Notes: generated by a model not told the origin, from the letters alone. DNA of 64,000 nt from Molossus alvarezi (GCA_037176705.1 CM073889.1:100705890-100769889), one strand, 5' to 3'. Shown: positions 10,022 through 22,403, counted from the first letter of the stretch. Made by a program: numbers and translations.

Positions 10022-12341
10022 TTTCAATAAAATAAACAAATATTTATTGAGCCTACTATAAGCCAGGCCCAAGTGGAAGAGTCAATAAAAATATCTAATA
10101 CAGGTCTTGGCTCATAGTAGGAGCTCAGTAGATATTTGTAGTTGAGCAGATGGAAGGATGGAAGGAAGGATAGATGGAAAGGTGGGTTCTAGACAAAGTG
10201 GCCTGCCCAGGACCACTAGGACCTGCCCTCATCCCCTAACCTAGCTACCTTCCCCTCTGACTCCCAGTCTCTTCCCCAACCCCAATCACATTCTGAGACA
10301 TACCTCTGCAACCCCCCACTGAGGCTATACAAGACCATGTCAGTAGCCTCGCTTCCTCCAGGAAGTCTTCCTGGCCCATGTGGTCTGCCCCTCTCCTGCA
10401 TGCCATCTACTGCACCGTATTGGATGGACATACATATTATCCCCAGGTGTTTTCTGTGGACGGTGCAGATCTTGGGGCTTTGGCTCCCTCCTCCTCCGCT
10501 GTCCTAGAGGATGGTCAGTGGCAGGCACTGGGTGAAGCCACTGCATGGGCCGCAGGGAGAAGGAGTGACGGCTTCTCCCTTGGCAGAGGGAGGACCCAGG
10601 CACTGGTGGGAGGAAGGCCGGCAGCAGCACCAGCTCCGCAGGGACTGCCAGCCAGACCCTGGAGGAAGCCGGGCCCAAGCCTGACCTCTCGCCAGGTGGG
10701 GGCTGGGCTGGCAGGCTGGCTGCAGCAGGGGCTAGGCATGGGTGCCTCCCTCACTCCCAAGCCCAGGCAGACCAGCCCCCAGGCAGGCTGGAGGCCTATT
10801 TGCCTTGGCCCTGGGCCAGGGCCGCCCCGCCAATGAGTAATGCGTGAGTACCGCCTGGCTCCAGTTCAAGGGAAACGGGCTGGAGACAGGGCCTCCTCTA
10901 GCCAGATGGGGCTAGGTTCTGGGGGTGGCTTCCCAGAAAGTGCCTGCTGCATGCCTCAGGGCCACTGCGGGGCCCACCATCCCCCTACACCCCTTGTCCT
11001 ATGTAGAGACCGAGGACGGGCAGATTTGAGTCCACAAGAAAAGCTCCTCACACGTGGCCCCAGACCCCAGCCACACCCTCCACAGAACCAGCCGTTCCCC
11101 TGCGCTGTCAAGCACGCTTTCTGAGCATCTGCTGTGTGTGGGGCTCATGGGAGTCCAGGGGCCGGGTAGGGCCGGCGGTGAGATGAGACCCCAGAGGTGC
11201 TCACACTGGAAGCACAGTACTGAAGAGGCCTTTCAGTGGATCTGTCCTCTCCCCAGAGGGCCAGGCGAGGACACTGAGGCCCAGAGGAAAGGAGTAACTT
11301 GCCCAAACCACAGTGACTTGATTGCAGCATCCTCCTGACCACGGGACCCAGACCCCTGCTGCCACGGAGGGTGGCCCTGGCTTTAGAACGGCGTGCTCTC
11401 CTGGTGGAGGGACATCTCTGCCTGGGACATTTCTGGGTCCTCCCAGATCATTCCCAAGGCTTCTGTACGCTTACCACTCTGCCCTGCTGGTGGCCTCTGC
11501 CTGCTTAGGACCCGAGAGACCATGAGGGTGGGGAGGATACCGTGGTCATCATCACCATCAAGAGGGGCAGAGGCTCCCAGCTCTCCCATCCCAGTGGGGC
11601 GGCTTTGCTGCCAGCCATACCCTGTGCCCTCCCAGCCTCAATCCACGGTCAGTCTTCGCAGCTGCACACCACAGAAAACCATCCTGGCTGCGTCAAGCAC
11701 AAAGAGGAGTCCTGACAGATCCTGAGTAAGTCACAGAATCAACAGCGGGTTGAAGAACATCTCTGTAGCAAGGTGGCTGCCAAAATCACACCACAGAGCT
11801 GGCCTCTTGAGAACCCACCGCCCCCAACCCCCGCGGAGCACCAGATGACTCTCCCCTCCACCGACATCAGCCCTGGACACCAAACACTGGGCCCTGCTGT
11901 TCCCCAGAAATGGGGTGTGGCCACTGCTCACCCCCAGAGCGAGTCTCCTGCAGCCTCTCCGTTCCCAGATCCTGCCTCTAAGGTCATTCCCAGGCCACAT
12001 GCCTATACTTGGCCACTGGGGAAGCTGGCAAATCAGGTCTCTTGCTCTTTAGCCCCTCAACAGATTTAAGTAAAAAGAATCCCCAAGCCAGGGAGAGAGC
12101 CCAGGTGACACAGAGAGAACTTGACATTAACAGACACCTGCTGATGGCACCTCCATGTCCTGTTTATCCTGATCCCTGCCGGACGATCACAAGTGAATAC
12201 GTGCACAGAAGGGCTTTGGGGTTCAGCATGTCATTTTATTGTGTAAATCAAATTCTTAGCACAGGGCACGGCACTAAGATCTGACCTGGGTTAAGTGACT
12301 CCTCTTTCTGCTTTCCAAAGGATGACAAGACAAAGGTTGTA
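10022..12341. other. Intergenic stretch, no gene seen
   Basis: Contains a GGAT-rich patch at 10148-10182, a possible L2-like segment about 10275-10560 and a reverse MIR core at 11235-11345 ('GAGGACACTGAGGCCCAGAG', 'GAGTAACTTGCCCAAACCAC'). The rest is single-copy, GC-rich and without a supportable exon. Confidence 0.5.
11235..11345 (-). repeat. MIR SINE fragment (reverse)
   Basis: 'GAGGACACTGAGGCCCAGAG' followed by 'AGTAACTTGCCCAAACCAC' is the reverse MIR core. Confidence 0.6.
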
Positions 12342-12356
12342 AGAAAGTGTCATCTG

Positions 12357-12609
12357 GCCCTGGCCGGTTTGGCTCAGCAGTTAGAGCGTCGGCCTGTGGT
12401 CCGGAGAGACCCGGGTTCGGTTCCCGCTAAGGGCACATACTTCGGTTGCAGTTTGTCCCCGGCCCTGGTTGGTCGTGCGGGTGGCAGCCACTCGATGTGT
12501 CCCTTCACGTCGATGTTTCTCTCGCTCTCTCCCTTCCTCTCTCTCCCTCCCACTCTATCTGTACAAAAAAATGGAAAAATATCCTCGGGTGAGGATAAAA
12601 AAAAAAAAA
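12357..12609 (+). mobile_element. Ves SINE with perfect 15-bp TSD (forward)
   Basis: Full-length Ves from 'GCCCTGGCCGGTTTGGCTCA' to 'CCTCGGGTGAGG' plus A-tail. The target-site duplication AGAAAGTGTCATCTG is perfect at 12342-12356 and 12610-12624, showing a normal L1-type insertion that is fairly recent. Confidence 0.97.
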
Positions 12610-12624
12610 AGAAAGTGTCATCTG

Positions 12625-14177
12625 AAGTGCTACAGAATATGACTTACGCCAATAGGAGAGACTGGAGGGCTTCTTGGAGGAATAGACATTGGAGCTGGGC
12701 ACTGAAAGAAGAGATGAATTCCATCAACTAGAGAAGGAGGAAAATGCATTCCAGGCAGAGAGTCCTCTGCAAAGGGGTGGGATGTGAACGTGCATGACTT
12801 TTATGAACACAAGAACTTTATGTGATGGGCACAAACGTCACAACCAAAGCAGCAGGATGGGCGTCCCTCTGCAGAGGGCTCTCCGTGTAGTTTGAGGCAT
12901 GAATGGTAAACAGTGTGAGAGGGGAGTGAATACCCCCGGGGCAAGCTCTGATAACACAGATGTCCCCTAAGTAACCTCTGACAGGGGAGGCTCTATGTAT
13001 GTGTAGAGCCTTGATTTTGCTCGGTGGACTCTACAAGTCGGGGCCGGAGCGGAATTGCTCAGGGCACCCGAGCAGCAGTGGAGGCTGCCAGCGGACCCTT
13101 GGATTTCCTTCTGCTGTGCGGTCTTCAGGCATGGGGGGGGGGGCACTATGTAAGTGCTCAAGAATTATAAGTTACTGTCACTGCTAACAGTAGCATTGTT
13201 CACCATCGTTATTGCTGTAATGGTACCTTGGGCTCCAGCAAACCCACTCGTGCACTGCCACACACAGGCTCTCTGTGGGGCCCCTCGACAGTCATGAGAA
13301 CAGCAAAAGGGGTTTCCTTTTCCTCTTCCTGCTGCCCCTCCTCCTTCTCCTGCCCCCCCCCCCCCGCACTGTTCACTGAGCACTGAGTAAGCCTCGGGGA
13401 CCGTGCAGGCTGAGTCCTCCCGAGGCCCAGGGACTCCACACCAGGATGTCCAACTCTCCCTCCCTCCCGCCTACAGGGTCAGCGAAGGTGTGCTCCTTGT
13501 GCCTGAGAGAGAGCAAAAGAGGAAACCTAAGGGAAACAAGACTGATTTTTTTGGAAGGGACTGCACACCACCGCTGCGTTCCTCAGTAGACTCTGACACA
13601 CAGCCCACGGACGGAAACGTGCACGTGGCGGCTCACTGAGTTCCACACACCGAACAGATTGAGAAACCACACCATCAGCCCCTAGAAGGTCCTCTCATGC
13701 TCCCCTCCTGGTATCTCACACCGTAGATGCACTGAACCTGATGCGGAACATCATGCAAATGAAATCACACAGCGCATCTTTGTGTCTGACTGCGGCTCCA
13801 CGTCGTGTCTGCGGGATTTTCTCTGTGGTTGTGTGTTGTTGTAGAACCTTCATTCCCATGACGTCCACCTTTCTTAAAAACCACCTTTTTTAAAGACCTG
13901 TTCGACTTTTGATGGACATTTGGTTGTTTCAGCTCAGGCTACATGAACAGTGCTGCTGTGAAGGTTCTCAGACCTCTTTGGATGCATGTCTGACGATCTT
14001 TAGCTTTAGTAGATACTGCCAAACAGTTTTCCAAAACTGGGCAAACCCTTGTATGCCCCCGCTATTCTCGCCAGAGTTCTAGTTGCTCCACACCTTCACT
14101 CCACTCGGTATCAAGTGATCTATCGTGTGAGTACTGGCATCTTTTCAACTCAGCTCTAATACAGACAACATAAAAAT
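12625..14177. other. Intergenic stretch with an old L1 relic
   Basis: No gene supported. The second half (about 13720-14175) is a reverse-oriented L1 3' remnant; the first half is single-copy with a G8-10 run near 13134 and a C-run near 13357-13367. Confidence 0.5.
13720..14175 (-). mobile_element. L1 3'-end relic (reverse)
   Basis: 'GATGGACATTTGGTTGTTTC', 'ACTGCCAAACAGTTTTCCAA' and 'CAGAGTTCTAGTTGCTCCAC' are the antisense of the L1M 3' region. Compare 9130-9400, which reads the same sequence in sense. Heavily diverged. Confidence 0.7.
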
Positions 14178-14187
14178 GAGTGATCGG

Positions 14188-14428
14188 CCCCGGCCAGTTT
14201 GGCTCAGCGGTTAGAGCGTCGGCCTGAGGTCCAGAGAGACCCGGGTTCGGTTCCCGCTAAGGGCATGTACCTTGGTTGCGGTTTGTCCCCGGCCCTGGTT
14301 GGGTTGTGCGGGTGCCGACCACTCGATGTGCCCCTTTCACATCGATGTTTCTCTCTCTCTCTCCCCCTCTCACTCTATCTGAACAAAAAATGGAAAAATG
14401 TCCTCAGGTGAGGATTAAAAATAAAAAA
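14188..14428 (+). mobile_element. Ves SINE (forward)
   Basis: Head 'CCCCGGCCAGTTTGGCTCAG', B box 'GGTTCGGTTCCCGCTAAGGG' and tail 'CCTCAGGTGAGGATT'. Flanks GAGTGATCGG (14178-14187) and GAGTGATTGG (14429-14438) form a target duplication with one mismatch. Confidence 0.95.
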
Positions 14429-14648
14429 GAGTGATTGGCAGAAATACCTGTGATACAGCAGAAATACCTGTGATGTAGCCAGTGACACGAGCAAGTTGCA
14501 GGCTAGTGTGTAGAGCTTTGTCCCATTCATGAAAACTGTATCTGTATTTATGTAGAAGCCAGGCCAAGGTCAGGAAGGGGGTACAGCAAAGCCTCCAATG
14601 GCCACCTCTAGGGAGCGGTGTTGAAAGTCACAACTTTTGTTGTTGCTG

Positions 14649-14870
14649 TTAATCCTCACCCGAGGATAGTTTTCCATTGACTTTTGGAGAGAGGGAGAAA
14701 GAGAGAAACATCAATATGAGAGAGACACATCGATTGGTTGCCTCTCGCATGACGCTGACCGGGCCCAGAATCAAACCTGCAAGTCAGGTACGTGCCCTTG
14801 ACCGGGAATGGGACCCGTGACCCTTCCTTCCTTGGGCCAACGCTCTCACCACTGAGCCAAACTGGCCAGG
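14649..14870 (-). mobile_element. Ves SINE (reverse)
   Basis: Begins with the tail complement 'TTAATCCTCACCCGAGGATA', then the AG-rich middle, and ends with 'CCACTGAGCCAAACTGGCCAGG'. Confidence 0.92.
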
Positions 14871-14938
14871 ACTGGAAGGCATAACTTTAAATGATGAGAT
14901 TAAGGATAATTTTTACTTTTGATTTTGTGTATTTCAGT

Positions 14939-14939
<1 letters not shown>

Positions 14940-14979
<40 letters not shown>

Positions 14980-15186
14980 TTCAGGTAGAGTAGGAGGGGG
15001 AGAGAGGAACAGAGAGAGAGAGAGAAACATCGACGTGAAGGGACACATCGAGTGGCTGCCACCCGCACGACTGACCAGAGCCGGGGACAAACTGCAACCG
15101 AGGTACATGCCCTTAGCGGGAACCGAACCCGGGTCTCTCCGGACCGCAGGCCGACGCTCTAACCGCTGAACCAAACCGGCCAGGGC
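14940..15186 (-). mobile_element. Ves SINE with 39-base T-run (reverse)
   Basis: T-run at 14940-14978 is the complement of the A-tail; the rest matches Ves down to 'AACCAAACCGGCCAGGGC'. TTCAGTGTTTTTTT follows the element and TTCAGTG precedes the T-run, a target duplication. The long pure A-tail suggests a young copy. Confidence 0.95.
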
Positions 15187-16964
15187 TTCAGTGTTTTTTT
15201 ATTTGGGGAAAAAACTGAGTAAATAAAATAAAATTCTTCATCCCTCCCTCCATCATCACCACCCACCATTCCAGCACCTGAGGCTGGCATCTGGCCCTAT
15301 CTTTCTCATTATTCCCAGCATCCTTCCTGCTCTGGAAGACCCTGAGCGGGGCCTCCGGGACAGGTCTCCAAGGGACCGTGGCTTCCCTGGCTGCACAGTG
15401 TCATTAGATCTGCTGCCGATGGCACAGGGCTCAAATGCAGTCCAGATTCCCGACCCTGATGGGACAGGACGGCCTGGCACAGAGCCAGCCTCCAGTCAGG
15501 GAGCCCCCGGCCTCAGTGGGACCTGAGCCTCGGGCTAGATCTTAACCTTGGGGGAAGAATTCAGAAGCTGCAGCTACCCATGGGGGCTCTGGGCTCAGAA
15601 CCAGGGCTGAGGCCGACGGGCTCCTGCTCCGCTACCCTTTCAGGGCCTCCTCTTCCTCGCCTGAAAAATGGGGTCACAGCAGCCTCAGGGGAGAACCAAA
15701 CGCCTCACAGAGTGCCTGGCATGCCGAACCGTCAGTAAACGCAGGCCGTTGTTATTGTCATGATTGAGGTGACGGTTTCGTTGTTATCATCACCCAATAG
15801 GCAAAATTAGATTTACCTTTTGAGGGGTGGGGAGGGGCCTATAATAATGCACTCTTGCTTTTCACAATTATTACAGAGAAAGTAAAACTCACTTTTCTTG
15901 AGGGGAAACGAATTCATTGGAACTTTTCTGGTGGAAAGCTAAGTAAGTCATTCAACATGGATTCATCCCAGAAACATCTGTCAAGTGTCTCTTACGTGCT
16001 GGGGACATGGCAGTGACCGGAGCGAAGTCCCTGCTCTCAGCACTGACCCTCTGCTAGAGCAGTCAGACCATAGCCAGACCAGCAGACGCGTAACAAAGCC
16101 TTCAGTGTGTCACATGAAGCAAACAGTGCTATGGGGACCCCGCAGTGTGCGAGGAGCGATGTTATCTGATGACTGGAACTGATGCATTCCCCTGAGCCAG
16201 AGCCCTGCTCCGAACTTGCTCTCTCTTGGCTAAGTGAAGAAGCCCGGAGGACACTGGCCTGGGCTGCACCTGTGGCTTGTTCCAGTGGAGAAGGGCGACT
16301 TGAGGAGGAGGGTGGGGAGAGGCTGCGATGCCTTGTGGGAGTGAGGGAGTGGGGAGGCTGTGCCCCTGGAGGGCACCCCAGCAATCCCCCGAGGCCACCA
16401 TTTGGTTCCTGGCCATTACAGCAGGTATTTACCAGGCACCTACTATGAGCCCAGAGCGGGGCTCTGTGCTGGGACAAATTCAAGTATGAGAACTGGTGTC
16501 TGACCTCAGGGAGCTCCAGTCAGGCTGGAGGCACAAGACCAACCTCCATAAAAGGAAGAAAGCAGGACAGATCCTGTCAAGCTCCTGAGTGTGTGGAAGG
16601 GGCCATGGATTCAGCTAGAGAGAGAAGCCACCAAACCTTAGGTAACAGACGGAGCTGGACCACAGCTCACCAGTTTGTCAATGCTTTAGCCCAGAGGGGC
16701 CAGGTGGAACCTCTACTCGAAGCCCACTGGCCAGAACTAGGCATATGACCACGAACAAACCGCAGTGGAGGTCAGGAAACGCGAGGTGCACCTGGCAACT
16801 CCCTGAGCGTGAACCGTCTCTGCCACAGGCCATTTATTACTGCCAGGATCTGGGATTCTGCGTGGAGGAAGAGGAGCTTGAAGGGGACATGGGACAGAAC
16901 AGAAGACTCCATGCTTTGTACAATAAAAAACAAACCCAAGTATAGACTTAAGGAGAACTGCCGG

Positions 16965-17150
16965 GTGTGGCTTTGCTGCCTCTTGGCTAGGAGACCCAAG
17001 TAAGTCACTGATCTCTTTGATTCTCAGTTTCTGCTTCTAAAATGGGGGAAATCAGAGCTCCCAGACTCATTAGGAAAATGTGTGTGGACGTGTTCTCGGC
17101 AGCGCTGAGATCTGGTATAACATTGTTATCTACTAATTAGCCATCTTTTC
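16965..17150 (+). repeat. MIR-like fragment (forward)
   Basis: 'AAGTAAGTCACTGATCTCTT', 'TCTCAGTTTCTGCTTCTAAA' and 'ATGGGGGAAATC' follow the forward MIR core. Confidence 0.5.
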
Positions 17151-17677
17151 TTCCTGGCCCCGTGCAGCATGAAAAGGCATTCCATCTCTACCTCCACGCC
17201 TGTGTCCCACCTGTACGTTCAGGATGGAGATCGCATCTCATACTTTTCCACCCACGTGCCCACGTTGACTGGGGACCACGCGGAGAGCAACATGGGTACA
17301 AGGACACATTGTTCGCGTGGCTTGTCGTCCTTGACAATTCACGTCAAGTTTGCATCCTATTGCCTAACGTACATGGGCTTGCCTTCGGATAAAACAGTCC
17401 TATTCTTTCTGTCCCACAGCTTCTACTAAAATGGCAGCTCCCAGAGTATAAATAAAGGCTCAGGTTTATTTATCAGCTTTGCCTGACCCAGGACCCATGT
17501 CCACGGGATGACCTTGGAGCTGGGGTCTGAGATCTCACGACTCTCAATCCCGAGGAGGGCTCATCATACAGGCTCCCTAGAAAGAGGCTCCCAGCTCTCC
17601 GGGTCCCTGTGGCTCCGATGGCACCAAATAGACCCAGCTGTGAGTTGGCCTGGCCTGCACACAGGCTGTGTGCCCTT

Positions 17678-17713
17678 ACCCACCCCCACCCCCACCCCCA
17701 CCCCCACCCCCAA
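17678..17713. repeat. (CCCCCA)n tract
   Basis: Six consecutive CCCCCA hexamers. The minus strand therefore reads (TGGGGG)n, with enough G-runs for an intramolecular G-quadruplex. Confidence 0.9.
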
Positions 17714-18374
17714 AGCCAGTAAATCATCCCTGAATTAATCAAAGGCTTGCATTGGTCCAAACTCACCAGGGGCCTCCTCCAGCGGCCACTTTGTGTTCTA
17801 GTAGATTAATTGCAGCTGGGGGAGGGGAGGGAATCCATTTTTAGAAAATCATTACTTTCAGAAAGAGAGGGGGGCACTTCTGGTTGGGAAAACTGCTGAG
17901 CTGGCATCTCGGGGCTGCTGCTTGAGCGCCAGGAAACCCGGGGCTGTGCAGGCTGCTCCCTGCTCGGCGGGCAACCCCTCCTCCCCAGGCCAGGGCACCC
18001 CAGTTCTCCTGCCCTGGCAGAGGCCTCTACTTCCTGCTCTGGCCTGGGCTCAGTAGTTTGTTAGCATTCTGAGCAAGAAGGGGTCACCCCAATATAGGAC
18101 AACCCCCCCCATCAATCGGCTTAATTGACTATCTTCTCGGCTCACTTACTGAGTAGCAGGGAGGGTACTGCCAGCTCCTGCCGCCTGCAAGGGGCAGAGA
18201 AGGCTGGAGATTCCTGGCTGCACTGCCTTGACTTGAGCTTCTGGTACGTTAAGCATGGTGGCGTTGCCATCTTTGTAGGTCAAAATGGTCCGATATTAGC
18301 AACCCCACGTAGTTCAACCTAATTCACGTGTGGCCAGCTCTCCAGATGTGTTTTCTCACTACCCCCAGTCTTGG

Positions 18375-18500
18375 CCCCACAAGGCAGGTGTCATGCCCAT
18401 TTTATGCTTCAGAAATTGAGTCTCAGAGAGGTGAAGTGACTTGCCCCAGAGACGACAGTACTCCAACCCCAGGCTATGTGACTGCAAAATCCACGACAGC
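18375..18500 (-). repeat. MIR SINE fragment (reverse)
   Basis: 'CATTTTATGCTTCAGAAATTG', 'AGTCTCAGAGAGGTGAAGTG' and 'ACTTGCCCCAGAG' follow the reverse MIR core. Confidence 0.6.
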
Positions 18501-18884
18501 GTCTCATGTCCTCTTTCTTGTCAGACCCCAACCCCACCTGCACAACACTCAGCAGTCACTGGCTGCTCTCCTAACACTGTAGCCCTGACAATGCGGACTG
18601 ACCCCAAGCAGGCTGGGGTGCAGCTTCAGCCTCCCCACAGGCTGGGTGTGTCTGTCCTGGGTAAGACCCTAAGCTGCTGGAAGGTCAGGTTCTCCCTGCC
18701 TGCTTCGCGGTGGTGGGGCGGCAGGTGGCAAACACTTCAAACGTGCACAGATGTCAGGGGTTGTTGCAATTGTTCGGCAATCAGACCAGCTTGGTCTTTC
18801 CTAACCAGAACTTGTTTTAGAGAAAACATACCCAACAGAGTCAGCCCTTGACCCAGGCCAGCCCACAGAGATTAGATAAAACAG

Positions 18885-19085
18885 CAGTGATGAAATCTGA
18901 CTACCAGCTAGAGGACCTTGGACAACTCTTTCAACCTCAGTTTCTTTATCTGTGGAATGGGGCTGATGATCATGGTATTTGCTTTAGGGCGGTTGTAAGG
19001 GTTAAAAGGAACAGTCCCAAGGCAAAGGGTTTGGAACACTGCCTAGCACAAAGTCAGAAAACATAAGTGCTGGCCATTATCATTA
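18885..19085 (+). repeat. MIR SINE (forward)
   Basis: Good MIR match: 'GACCTTGGACAACTCTTTCA', 'ACCTCAGTTTCTTTATCTGT', 'GGAATGGGGCTGATGATCAT', then 'CACTGCCTAGCACAAAGTCAG' and a terminal 'ATTATCATTATTATCATT'. Confidence 0.8.
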
Positions 19086-20251
19086 TTATCATTCCCAATC
19101 CAAACGACGCCCACAGTTCTGCCTCTCCCTCCCTCATTGATGGGACCAGCCCTGTCTGAGCACCGTGCCAGAAATCGCTGGGGCTGGGGATCCTAACGGG
19201 GGCCCCCGCTGAGACCCCAGAGCACCAAGAACGTAGGGTTCGGTGGGGGAGACAGAATTCTACACCACTGCTGTCTCTGTAGGGCAGAAATGTTTAAAAG
19301 GAGGGGGGCTGCCTGGAAGAGGTCTGGCCCAGGTTTCATCCTGAGGGGTAAGAAGGACACAGCCAATTCAAGGAGCCAGAAAGTGCGTGCTTGGAAGCAC
19401 ATGCGCCAGGCGCATGCAGGACACTGGGAGTCACCCTGCACGCCTGGGACCTGGCACTGAGGGTCTGCATGTGCAGGGGCGGGGGTCGAAGGGTGAGGTG
19501 GGCAAAACCAGGGGTTGAAAGGCCACTTGGAGGTGGGCCAAGGAGACGTTAGAAGTCCCTGAACCAAATCATTCTAGTGGGGTGTAGAAAGGGAACATGG
19601 GAGGGAGATTTAAATTGTATCATTATGGATTAAATGAGGCAGGGTGGGCAGGATTTGTTTTTGTTTTTTATGATACGGGTGACGCCTAGGAGATGGGAGA
19701 ATCCAAGTTTCTCCTTAGGACAGCTGAGACATCCCCGGCCAAGGGGAGATGAAGCCACCTGGGTGATGTTGCTGCCCAGAGGGCAGAACCCTTTAAGACA
19801 CCCCAAAATGTGAGGGTGAACTGAAATAGAAAGGAGAACCAGGCAGCAGAAAAACTTCCCTGCAATGGGGCACCGTCTCCTCTCCCCTCCCTGGGCTGGA
19901 AGTCAGTCCCCACCTCCGACAGTCCCCTCCAAGTGGCTTCTGGCTGTGCCGCTGGAGACCACCTTGGGCGTGGGCGTCTTGTCCTCCAGTGTCACGGAGG
20001 GGACGCCTCTGGGTGACAGCCACTCTGGCCAGGTGAGGAGTGCCGCCACCAGCCAACACCTGGCTATTCCTGAGCGGTCCTCCTTCCCTGCCCACCCCGA
20101 GCCAGCCACCTACCGGGACCCACACACCCTCACCCCAATTCCAGCCTCTTGGGGCTGAACATCAAATCCGGGTAACAGAGGAGGGCATAGAGGTCTGCCA
20201 CCGCAGCTCCTGCCTCGAAGCCAGGGGCCCTGCCCAAACAGTGGGCTGGGC

Positions 20252-20603
20252 CCAGGCCAGTTTGGCTCAGCGGTTGAGCGTCGGCCTGCGGACCAGAGAC
20301 TTCCAGGTTTGGTTCCCGCTAGGGGCATGTACCACCAATAAATAAATAAATAAATAAAAAAATAAATAAATAAAATTGCCCTGGCTCAGTGGTAGAGTGT
20401 CGGCCTGCGGTCCAGAGAGACCTGGGTTCGGTTCCCGCTAAGGGCATGTACCTCGGTTGCAGTTTGTCCCCAGCCCTGGTTGGGTCGTGCGGGTGGCAGC
20501 CACTCGATGTGTCCCTTTCACATCGATGTTTCTCTCTCTCTCCCTCCCACTCTATATGAACAAAAAATGGAAACATGTCCTCGGGTGAGGATAAAAAACA
20601 AAA
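20252..20603 (+). mobile_element. Dimeric Ves SINE in a single 17-bp TSD (forward)
   Basis: The first, 3'-truncated monomer (20252-20336) keeps the tRNA-like head and B box and stops at 'GGGGCATGTACC'. An (AATA)n/(AAAT)n linker follows (20337-20377), then a second Ves monomer (20378-20603) whose head is shortened but whose body and 'CCTCGGGTGAGG' tail are complete. The 17-bp repeat CAAACAGTGGGCTGGGC flanks the whole unit, at 20235-20251 and 20604-20620, and there is no duplication around either monomer alone. Confidence 0.93.
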
Positions 20604-20734
20604 CAAACAGTGGGCTGGGCAGCAGTGGTAGCCCACCTTCGCCGATTCTGAGGAGTTGTGGAACCGGCTCCACACCAATTCCATCCAAGAACCATCTCTA
20701 CAGGGCCTGGACCCGAGTCAGACCCTGAGCTCCC

Positions 20735-20895
20735 TCAGCACTTCCTCCTGCGCGACCTTGGGCAAGTCTTTCCACCTCTCAAAGCCTCCATTTTTGCAGA
20801 GGGTCCTGGTGAGAATTAAATAATTCCCTTCCATGCTTAGCATCATGCCTGGCACCTAGTAAAGCATTCAATAAATAGTAGCTATTATTATTAAA
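20735..20895 (+). repeat. MIR SINE (forward)
   Basis: 'CGACCTTGGGCAAGTCTTTC', 'CACCTCTCAAAGCCTCCATT' and the 3' signature 'GCCTGGCACCTAGTAAAGCA' then 'TTCAATAAATAGTAGCTATTA'. Confidence 0.8.
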
Positions 20896-22215
20896 CAGCT
20901 TCCTGGCATGCTGATGCAAGTTAGAGCAAACTAAAATGACTTTGACAGGTCCCTGAAATAACACCTTCCATCCCCACCCCTCCTCCACCCCTACCACACT
21001 GGGGTTAATTAGAACCCTCCTTGGGTGTTTTCCAGAGGTGGGGATTTTACACGTATTCTGGGTTGCAGAATTAGAATACATGAAGGTCAGTTTCAGTTCA
21101 ACTGAGAAAAAGCAAAATGTTATTTTGCTAAGTGGTGAGCTCCCCATCACCTCCAGTGAACAAGCTGGCCCAGATGACCATTTGGCTCTCAGGCTCTGGA
21201 GCACAAAGCAACATTATTTCTTACAACACAGTTGTATTAGAAGTCCCTTGAATGAAATGGTGGTGCCAGTAGGCTGTAGTGCTCTGTCACTATTTGGCAA
21301 AATAAAAAAATTGGCCTTCTTACTTTGGCCCTCCAAAAAGATTTTTTGAAATTGTACCAGTTTGTGATACCCATAATCTTAACCCCCACTTCAGAGATGC
21401 CCTCTCCTGGATCCAAGGTTCAGGAGCCGACAGGGACACCTACACAGCTGGTGGCTGGTGCCCCACTGGATCCATCTCATGTGCAAGAGTCTGACCCTAA
21501 AACATGGCTCAGATCAAGCATGGCAGTCCCAGGGCGGGTACCGAAGACACTTGACCAGCAATTGTCACGGTGGCTGGGAAGATTGCAGAGGACCCCTCCC
21601 ATGTTCTCCACTTCCTGGAGTGCCGGTCCAGACCTTGGAGGGACCTGATCCACCCGCCCATCACCAACACTCAACCTCCTCCTACTCACCCTCCCAGAGC
21701 TCCCTCCCTCAGGGAACCTTTCCCAGAACCCAGGTGGCAGTGCCCTTCCTCTAGGAGAGGACTGAATGCCAAGTGAGGGTTAGCAAACAGGAACAGATGG
21801 ACCCGGGCTCTTGGGATACCACCCCCCACCGCCGCACTGTCTCCCAATGCAACCTCCTACCCAATTACCCAAAATGAAATCCCTTTTTCTCAACTCTTTC
21901 AAGCTTTGAAAAAAATCACCCACTTTTGTAACTCAAGGTTTCCTGGGTTTGACCCCATTACAAACTCAGGACACCCAGCCAGCTACACCTGAGGGCCACG
22001 GTCTACCAAGAGGGGTCTGTGTAGCTCTGGGTCTTCCTGGCATACAGGGAACTAGCCCTGGGAAGGCAGGGTGTTCTGGACACCCCTCCGTGGTCCTCCC
22101 GTCCCCCTCCCCAACAAAGCACTGGGCCAGGAGACCCGACTGTCCCAGATTCTGACACCCCTCCCCACACCTATCCCACCGGAAGAAAAAGGAGCTGGAA
22201 GACAACATGGAATCA
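20896..22215. other. Intergenic stretch just past the SMAD7 3' end
   Basis: Single-copy sequence with no supportable gene or recent repeat. It is the first sequence downstream of the inferred SMAD7 polyadenylation site. Confidence 0.5.
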
Positions 22216-22235
22216 AGTATACATTTTAAAAATTG

Positions 22236-22241
22236 TTTAAT
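22236..22241 (-). terminator. SMAD7: SMAD7 poly(A) signal ATTAAA (distal)
   Basis: Minus strand reads ATTAAA here, after a long AT-rich 3' UTR and before single-copy GC-rich flank. It is the last poly(A) hexamer before the flank. A canonical AATAAA (minus strand, 22380-22375) lies 140 bases upstream and could give a slightly shorter transcript. Confidence 0.65.
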
Positions 22242-22396
22242 GGAACATAAACTCCTTTAGAAAAACATTCAGCCAGGTGATAACACCCATAGAAAAAAAC
22301 ACCAATCTCGTGTTTATCTTTTTTAATTTGGCATTTGTTATTTGCATTTATATTAAAGCAAAGTGCATCTTTTCTTTATTTTTCTTGTTTATACAC

Positions 22397-22403
22397 ATTG
22401 CAC
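22397..22403 (-). promoter_or_regulatory. SMAD7: Candidate miR-25/92-family site
   Basis: Minus strand reads GTGCAAT, a 7-mer complement to nucleotides 2-8 of the miR-25/32/92/363/367 family. It sits in AT-rich 3' UTR. Function is inferred from the seed match only. Confidence 0.45.

Larger units (their letters stand above)
15187..20234. other. Intergenic stretch, MIR-rich, no gene seen
   Basis: Holds MIR-type copies at about 15640-15760, 16965-17150, 18375-18500 and 18885-19085 and a (CCCCCA)n tract at 17678-17713. Open frames on both strands are short and without recognisable domains. Confidence 0.5.
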
